DNA of 10,972 nt from Clostridiaceae bacterium UBA4839 (GTDB lineage Bacteria; Bacillota; Clostridia; Clostridiales; Caloramatoraceae), in NCBI GenBank assembly GCA_002400085.1, contig DHEX01000076.1:1-10972 (forward strand), given 5' to 3'. The translations under genes were made by a program, and so were the position numbers. Positions 6,168-10,972 of this stretch are shown here, in pieces. The notes beneath the pieces were generated by a model. It did no database searches and was not told the origin of the DNA. It was given only the letters and a program-made list of their open reading frames with translations. Every line of letters starts with the position of its first letter. Within the stretch, counting starts at the first letter, position 1.

Positions 6168-6303
6168 AACTTAAAAAATGTTTGGTAACATTTATAGGTT
6201 ATGTAAATTTTCCTTGATAATCCATCAACCCCAGATGGTTGAGGTGTTACCCCCTATGACAATAAGTAAAGCACTCTTTTATGAGTGCTTTACTTATTTT
6301 TTT
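6168..6303 (+). ncRNA. candidate stand-alone small RNA, about 136 nt
   Basis: The stretch 6105-6301 has no convincing protein gene. After the promoter, the transcript could form a closing stem GGTAACA (6184-6190) with TGTTACC (6245-6251), extendable by G-U pairs. It encloses two hairpins: GGTTAT (6197-6202) with ATAATC (6217-6222), and TCAACC (6225-6230) with GGTTGA (6237-6242). It then runs into a strong terminator. A junction-type fold followed by a terminator is what an expressed riboswitch leader or a trans-acting RNA looks like. The downstream gene is on the opposite strand, so an independent RNA is more likely. It would also overlap the 3' end of a transcript from the ABC operon. No known family was recognised. 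Confidence 0.5.
6261..6303 (+). terminator. strong intrinsic terminator
   Basis: AATAAGTAAAGCACTC (6261-6276) pairs perfectly with 6283-6298 over 16 bp around a six-base loop (TTTTAT). The + strand then ends in a T-run through 6303. It would end the candidate small RNA and any read-through from the acidic-protein gene. On the - strand it directly follows the exporter operon stop, but the T-tract there is short (TTATTGTC), so termination of that operon would be weaker. Confidence 0.85.
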
Positions 6304-8329
6304 ACTCCATGTCCTTGTATTGAAGCTGATATAAATTATAATAATATCCTTGTTTTTTAAGAAGTTCTTCATGAGTTCCAGTTTCTCTTATTCGGCCCTT
6401 ATGCATAACAATTATATTATCACAATTCTTTATAGTGGATAGCCTATGGGCAACAACTATTGTTGTTCTGTTTTGAGTTATTTTTTTAAGCGCATCTTGA
6501 ATTAAACTTTCTGTTTCAGTATCAATGTTAGAAGTTGCTTCATCTAATACTAAAATAGGTGGATTAAAGGATATAGCTCTTGCAAAGGCAATGAGCTGTC
6601 TTTCTCCCTGAGAAAATGTGGTGCCTCCTTCATTAACATAGGTATCATACTTATCCGGAAGTTTTTCAATAAATTTATCTGCATTTACATATTTACATGC
6701 CCTTACAACATCTTCATCGCTTATATCTGAATTGCCAAGCCTTACATTATTTTTTATATCACCTGTAAATAAAAATACATCTTGAAGTACGGTTGCAATG
6801 TTCTTTCTTAGTTCGTAAAGATCATAATCCTTTATATTAATACCATCAATTAATATTTCACCCTTTTGAATTTCATAAAATCTGCTTATGAGACTTATTA
6901 TAGATGTTTTTCCTGCTCCTGTTGCACCAACAAAAGCAACTTTTTCTCCGGGCTTTATTTTAAAGCTTACATCCTTTAGAACCCATTCTTCACCAGTATA
7001 TGCAAACCATACATTTTTAAATTCAATTTCCCCTTTAAACTTATGATTTTTAATTCCATCAGGTTTATTTTCTATAGTTTCATCAGTATCTAAAAGAGCA
7101 AAAATTCTTTCAGAGGATGCCATTGCAGATTGAAGTATATCATATTTTTCTGATAAATCATAAATTGGCTGAAAAAATTCTGTCATATAAGTTACAAAGG
7201 CAAAAAGTACACCAAAGGTCAAACTACCACTTAAAACATTTTTTCCGCCAAACCATAAAAGGGCTGAAAGGGATAATGCAGCAATTAAATCAATAATAGG
7301 CCTAAAAATAGCATATACAGTAATTTGTTTTGTAGTTGCCTTGTAGTAGTCTTTATTTATTCCATCAAATTCTTTAAATTTCTTGTCCTCTTTATGAAAT
7401 ATTTCAACAGTTTTCATTCCACTAATATTTTCTGATAGTGAAGAGTTTATTTTTGCTATTTTTACTTTTACATCTCTATATGCCTCTCTATCATACTTTT
7501 TAAATATAAGAGATAAAACGATTATAATTGGGATGACGCACACTGTAATCATAGCAAGTTTACGATCTAACATGAACATAGCAATTATTATGAATGTTAT
7601 AAGAAAAAGGTCTTTAAAAAGGTTAACTAATACATCTGTATACATTTCATTTATTGATTCAATATCATTTGTAAGCCTTGTTACAAGTCTTCCAACAGGA
7701 TTTTTATCAAAAAATGAAAGGGACAGGTGCTCAACATGCTTAAAAAGCTGTTCTCTAATATTAAATACAATTTTTTGACCTGTGTAGTTTAAAAGATAAA
7801 CTTGTATATAATTTAAAACGAAAATTGATAGGCATATAGCTAAAATTAAAAATGTATTTTTAATTATAGCATTAGCATCATCTTTTCGTAAAACTTTTAA
7901 TTCTGATGGATTGAGCTTTACAATTTTGTATTTTGCACCCTCTTGCAAAACTTCATTGCTTTTTACATCATAGGGTTTATCGTGATTGATTTTTCCCCAA
8001 ACTAAATAATAGTCATTATTATAATAAATAATTGAACCTAATGTACCATTTTCTAATTTTCCTTTTTTAACATATACATTATCTACTTTAATGCTTCCAT
8101 CCTGCTTAGAGGTAAATAATGTATAATCAGTTCTGTATCCATTTATGTCATCGTCAATAGTATTTTTCACAATTAATGTACGTGAAATATCAAGAAGAGT
8201 TGCAGTCAGCATAATTATAATTACCAAAACTATGTATTTCATATAAGGCTTTGCAAATCTAATGAGTCTTTTCATAAGTTTAGAATCGTATCCTTTAACG
8301 ATGGTGTCTTCTTCTTGAAAGTTTTCCAT
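6302..8329 (-). CDS. ABC exporter half-transporter, BmrD/YheH-like subunit with extracellular insertion
   Basis: This 675-residue protein has an ABC exporter membrane domain (about 20-400) and an ATPase domain (about 430-675). The ATPase has Walker A GATGAGKTS (468-476), signature FSQGERQ (572-578), Walker B ILVLDEA with catalytic Glu597, and switch His628. Its signature departs from LSGGQ, as in known BmrD/YheH-type partners. Between the first and second membrane helices lies an extra segment of about 100 residues (roughly 55-155), rich in polar residues and predicted outside the cell. A similar extracellular domain is known in BmrD. That explains why it exceeds the usual 570-600 residues. 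It should pair with the upstream subunit to export drugs or lipid-like molecules. The start ATG is four bases past the upstream stop codon and uses a ribosome site inside that gene, so translation is probably coupled. Confidence 0.93.
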   Translation of the reverse strand: MENFQEEDTIVKGYDSKLMKRLIRFAKPYMKYIVLVIIIMLTATLLDISRTLIVKNTIDDDINGYRTDYTLFTSKQDGSIKVDNVYVKKGKLENGTLGSIIYYNNDYYLVWGKINHDKPYDVKSNEVLQEGAKYKIVKLNPSELKVLRKDDANAIIKNTFLILAICLSIFVLNYIQVYLLNYTGQKIVFNIREQLFKHVEHLSLSFFDKNPVGRLVTRLTNDIESINEMYTDVLVNLFKDLFLITFIIIAMFMLDRKLAMITVCVIPIIIVLSLIFKKYDREAYRDVKVKIAKINSSLSENISGMKTVEIFHKEDKKFKEFDGINKDYYKATTKQITVYAIFRPIIDLIAALSLSALLWFGGKNVLSGSLTFGVLFAFVTYMTEFFQPIYDLSEKYDILQSAMASSERIFALLDTDETIENKPDGIKNHKFKGEIEFKNVWFAYTGEEWVLKDVSFKIKPGEKVAFVGATGAGKTSIISLISRFYEIQKGEILIDGINIKDYDLYELRKNIATVLQDVFLFTGDIKNNVRLGNSDISDEDVVRACKYVNADKFIEKLPDKYDTYVNEGGTTFSQGERQLIAFARAISFNPPILVLDEATSNIDTETESLIQDALKKITQNRTTIVVAHRLSTIKNCDNIIVMHKGRIRETGTHEELLKKQGYYYNLYQLQYKDME

Positions 8330-8332
8330 ATA

Positions 8333-10078
8333 CTACACCTCCTCCTGAAGCTTTTCTTCAATAAGCTGTTTTTCATATATATCATAATAAAACCCTTTTT
8401 TATCAATTAAATCTTTATGGATTCCACTTTCTACAATTTTACCATTATCAAGTACAATAATTATATCTGAATCTCTAATAGCAGATATTCTATGAGATAT
8501 TATTATAGAGGTTTTATCCTTCATTAACTCTTTTAAATTGTGAAGGATTTCAGCTTCAGTTTTAGCATCTACAGCTGATAGGCAGTCATCAAATATTAAA
8601 ATATCTGGATCCTTAATTAATGTCCTTGCAATTGATATTCTTTGCTTTTGACCTCCAGATAGTGTTACACCCCTCTCACCAACAACGGTTTCAAATCCAT
8701 CTTTAAAATCCATTATATTATCATATATGTCTGATTCTTTAGCGCTTGATATTATTTTTTCCATGTCAAAGTCGTCCTGTGGAAGATTTATATTTTCTGC
8801 TACTGTTGTTGAGAAAAGAAATGCTTCCTGAGGAACAAATCCAATACCTTCACGCAGTGTTTTTAATGGAATTCTATTGATATCATACCCATTAATAAAT
8901 ATCTTCCCATCTTCTACATTATATAAATGCAGCAAAAGATTAACTAAGGTACTTTTTCCGCTGCCTGTTCTCCCGATTATTCCAAGAGTTTGTCCTTTTT
9001 TTAATTTTAAGTTTATATTAGAAATTGCAGGCACTTTACTATTAGGATAACTAAATGTAAGATTGTTAATTAAAATATCACCATTTAAAGTTGCATTTTC
9101 ATCTGTATTTTTATCATAAATTTCTACATCGTGATATAACACTTCTTCTATTCTTCCAAGGGAAGCTGCTCCTCTTTGAAGCAAATTAACAACCCAGCCA
9201 ATAGCCATCATTGGCCAAATAAGATTTCCAAGATATATATTAAAGGACATAAAATCACCCAAGGATATGTTCCCATAGACAACAAATGTACCGCCTATGC
9301 CAACAAGAATTACATAGCTAAGTGATGCAATAAGTTCTACAAGAGGGAACATAAGTCCCCAAATTTTAACAAGCTTCATATTTTGATCAAAGTTGTTTTG
9401 ATTTTCCTTCATAAATTTTTCATATTCTTTTTCTTCTTGTACAAAGGATTTTACTACTCTAATACCTGAAAAATTTTCTTGAATCATGTCTGTAAGTTTA
9501 GAAAAGGCTTCTTGAACCTTAGTAAATCTTTTTTGTATTTTAGATCCAAATTTTATTGCAAGCAGCGCAATGAAAGGAAGAGGAATAATACATAATAAAG
9601 TTAGTTTTACATTTACAGAAAACATTACTGATAGGGTTGTAATTGTAAGTACTAACGAATCTGTAATCATTATAATTCCAGGTCCAAGTGCCATTCTTAC
9701 AGCATTTAAGTCATTTGTTGCAAGAGCCATTAGATCCCCAGTTTTAGTTTTATTATAAAAGTTTAAAGACATCTTTTGAAGATGCCTAAAAAGTTTACTT
9801 CTCATATCATATTCTACACGTCTTGAAGTACCAAATATAAGTACCCTCCACACGAATCTACTAAAAGAAGCCACTACAGCAATCAATATAATATATCCAA
9901 TATACTTTAACAGTAAATTAGGTGTTGCGGTTCCTTTTGAAATAGAGTCAGTTAAAAATCCTATAATTTTTGGCGGTATGAGCTGTATAATATCTACAAC
10001 CAAAAGAAAAACTAGGCCTAAAAGATACTTGTATCTGTACTTATATGTATATTTGAGCATCCTTTTAAAAGCTTTCAT
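8333..10078 (-). CDS. ABC exporter half-transporter, BmrC/YheI-like subunit with degenerate Walker B
   Basis: The start is ATG 10078, which has AAAGGAG eight bases upstream. The in-frame ATG at 10120 has no ribosome site, so the protein is 581 residues, normal for a half-transporter. Six membrane helices occupy about residues 15-305. The ATPase domain has Walker A GRTGSGKST (369-377), signature LSGGQKQRISIAR (473-485), Walker B ILIFD (493-497) and H-loop His529. The residue after Walker B is Asp498 in place of the catalytic Glu (DD, not DE). This marks the degenerate ATP site of heterodimeric exporters such as BmrCD and LmrCD. That site combines this subunit's Walker motifs with the partner's FSQGE signature, while the canonical site combines this LSGGQ with the partner's Glu597. 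It is the first gene of a two-gene operon. Confidence 0.93.
   Translation of the reverse strand: MKAFKRMLKYTYKYRYKYLLGLVFLLVVDIIQLIPPKIIGFLTDSISKGTATPNLLLKYIGYIILIAVVASFSRFVWRVLIFGTSRRVEYDMRSKLFRHLQKMSLNFYNKTKTGDLMALATNDLNAVRMALGPGIIMITDSLVLTITTLSVMFSVNVKLTLLCIIPLPFIALLAIKFGSKIQKRFTKVQEAFSKLTDMIQENFSGIRVVKSFVQEEKEYEKFMKENQNNFDQNMKLVKIWGLMFPLVELIASLSYVILVGIGGTFVVYGNISLGDFMSFNIYLGNLIWPMMAIGWVVNLLQRGAASLGRIEEVLYHDVEIYDKNTDENATLNGDILINNLTFSYPNSKVPAISNINLKLKKGQTLGIIGRTGSGKSTLVNLLLHLYNVEDGKIFINGYDINRIPLKTLREGIGFVPQEAFLFSTTVAENINLPQDDFDMEKIISSAKESDIYDNIMDFKDGFETVVGERGVTLSGGQKQRISIARTLIKDPDILIFDDCLSAVDAKTEAEILHNLKELMKDKTSIIISHRISAIRDSDIIIVLDNGKIVESGIHKDLIDKKGFYYDIYEKQLIEEKLQEEV
8338..8346 (-). promoter_or_regulatory. 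ribosome binding site embedded in the upstream exporter gene
   Basis: On the - strand, AGGAGGAGG forms part of the last codons (Q-E-E) of the first exporter subunit and lies about eight bases before the ATG of the second. Only three bases separate the TAG stop from that ATG. This favours translational coupling and near-equal amounts of the two subunits of a heterodimer. Confidence 0.8.
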
Positions 10079-10137
10079 TGAATTACTCCTTTCATTACTA
10101 AAATATCTCTTAAGGTACATAATAAATATTATATATG

Positions 10138-10143
10138 ATTATA
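10138..10143 (-). promoter_or_regulatory. possible -10 of the exporter operon promoter
   Basis: TATAAT read on the - strand lies about 60 bases upstream of the exporter ATG at 10078. The -35 region is AT-rich and matches consensus poorly, and other AT-rich -10-like sequences lie close by, so this is tentative. Confidence 0.3.
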
Positions 10144-10215
10144 AAATATTAATCTATATATAATTAATTTAATAAAGCCTTACATATTTATAGTATAAAA
10201 TATCGTGAACATGAC

Positions 10216-10221
10216 TATAAT
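10216..10221 (+). promoter_or_regulatory. possible -10 of the rightmost gene
   Basis: TATAAT on the + strand lies 32 bases before the ATG at 10254. No good -35 is visible 16-18 bases upstream. A second TATAAT at 10236-10241 abuts the ribosome site and is too close to serve. Confidence 0.3.
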
Positions 10222-10253
10222 TTCTATAAGATAAATATAATGGAGGAATTTTT

Positions 10254-10972
10254 ATGAAATTTAAAAAGCTTTATGATAAGGAAAAAAGCTTTTTATTGCT
10301 AAGGTTTTTTATTGTCTTGTTTCTATTGTTTATTATTATTTTATATGGCTATAAAAGCAGGAATAAAAGTAGTTTTGAAAATATGCTGGAAAGAAATGAT
10401 TATAACGGTATATATTCTTTAATTAATGGGCCTGATTTTTCTATGGAAGTTTTTAAAACATATATGAAAGATAATTATGGAAGGTCACCTCAGATAATAG
10501 AAAAGGATAAATATGAAAGAAACATTGTTTATCATATTTATACTGCCAAAGGGCTAAAAGATGTTTCTTTTAAAAAAACTGGGAGAAAATATTTATGGTA
10601 TTTTGATGATTATGTAAGTGATTGGAAGTTTAAAGCCCCTAAAAATGCCAGGGTTTTTATACAAAATGTTGAATACCCTAATAGAAATGGGGAGGTATAC
10701 GTAAAAAAAATTCCAAACAGTGTTTATAATGTAAGGATATGCATAGGGGAAATAGTTGATTTTAATCAAAGAGTTGCAGCTGGACAGGATATTACAATAA
10801 CACCTAATATTAAGCCTGAAGTTATAAAAAAATGCAGTGATATAGTAAATGAATATATAAATTTTAGACAGGATTCCATAAATAACTTAGATATAAAGGA
10901 GATAAATTGTATAGATAAAAGCTCAGGAATTTATAAAGAGGTTATTGATGAAGTTGAATGGTTAAAAAAAGC
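10254..10972 (+). CDS. membrane-anchored protein of unknown function, cut by the window end
   Basis: ATG 10254 follows GGAGG (10242-10246), and the frame stays open to the last base (239 full codons), so the 3' end is missing. A short positively charged cytoplasmic tail (MKFKKLYDKEK) leads into one hydrophobic helix (about residues 12-33, FLLLRFFIVLFLLFIIILYG). The rest is polar and would face the outside, since there is no cleavage or lipid motif. After the helix comes SFENMLERNDYNGIYSLING, then a beta-rich stretch (WYFDDYVSDWKFKAP, ARVFIQNVEYP). The order of a single anchor followed by small helical and beta domains recalls TcaA/YvbJ-like envelope proteins, but no zinc ribbon precedes the helix here and the resemblance is loose. 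It diverges from the exporter operon, sharing about 175 bases of spacer. Confidence 0.8.
   Translation, partial: MKFKKLYDKEKSFLLLRFFIVLFLLFIIILYGYKSRNKSSFENMLERNDYNGIYSLINGPDFSMEVFKTYMKDNYGRSPQIIEKDKYERNIVYHIYTAKGLKDVSFKKTGRKYLWYFDDYVSDWKFKAPKNARVFIQNVEYPNRNGEVYVKKIPNSVYNVRICIGEIVDFNQRVAAGQDITITPNIKPEVIKKCSDIVNEYINFRQDSINNLDIKEINCIDKSSGIYKEVIDEVEWLKK

Noticed and set aside
6178..6360. 60-residue frame starting just after the small-RNA promoter
   Set aside because: The bases before its ATG are AACTTAAAAA, with no ribosome site. It runs through the terminator and into the antisense of the exporter gene, and its composition is not protein-like.
10079..10120. Upstream ATG extending the first exporter subunit by 14 residues
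   Set aside because: No ribosome site precedes 10120, while ATG 10078 has AAAGGAG at good spacing and gives the usual N-terminus.

Overview
The window looks like chromosomal DNA of a low-GC anaerobic Firmicute, most likely a Clostridium or close relative. The reasons are very AT-rich coding and intergenic sequence, strong GGAGG-type ribosome binding sites, a Gram-positive-style lipoprotein signal, an oxygen- or NO-reducing flavodiiron protein typical of strict anaerobes, and a BmrCD-type heterodimeric ABC exporter. No transposase, integrase, phage gene, CRISPR array, tRNA or rRNA was seen.

Layout. Bases 1-237 hold a possible 3' end of an upstream gene, a candidate promoter and copy 1 of a structured repeat. 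A + strand pair follows: a CapA-family lipoprotein (238-1392) and peptide deformylase (1408-1881). Convergent to it is a - strand pair: a three-helix membrane protein with a ferrochelatase-like soluble part (3991-2927), transcribed first, then a nucleotidyltransferase-like protein with a degenerate active-site loop (2856-1885). The deformylase gene and the nucleotidyltransferase-like gene meet tail to tail in a perfect 15-bp palindrome holding both stop codons. Upstream of the - strand pair lies copy 2 of the repeat, in opposite orientation to copy 1. Each copy therefore sits about 70-85 bases before a start codon and points toward that gene.

From 4225 the + strand carries a promoter, a leader of about 150 bases that can fold into a three-way junction with an alternative pairing, and fprA (flavodiiron protein, 4414-5595). 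Next come a very short repeat-like remnant, a small extremely acidic orphan protein (5706-6104), and a gene-free stretch (6105-6301) that looks like an independent small RNA gene with its own promoter, internal stems and a strong terminator. On the - strand, 10078-6302 is a two-gene operon for a heterodimeric ABC exporter with one canonical and one degenerate ATP site. Diverging from it at the right edge is a membrane-anchored protein cut off by the window end.

How the genes fit together. The left half reads as envelope-related functions (lipoprotein, membrane protein, sugar-nucleotidyltransferase fold) next to a housekeeping deformylase. The middle is oxygen or NO detoxification, and the right is drug or lipid export. 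No single pathway links them. The most notable material is non-coding: the paired structured repeats, the fprA leader and the orphan RNA.
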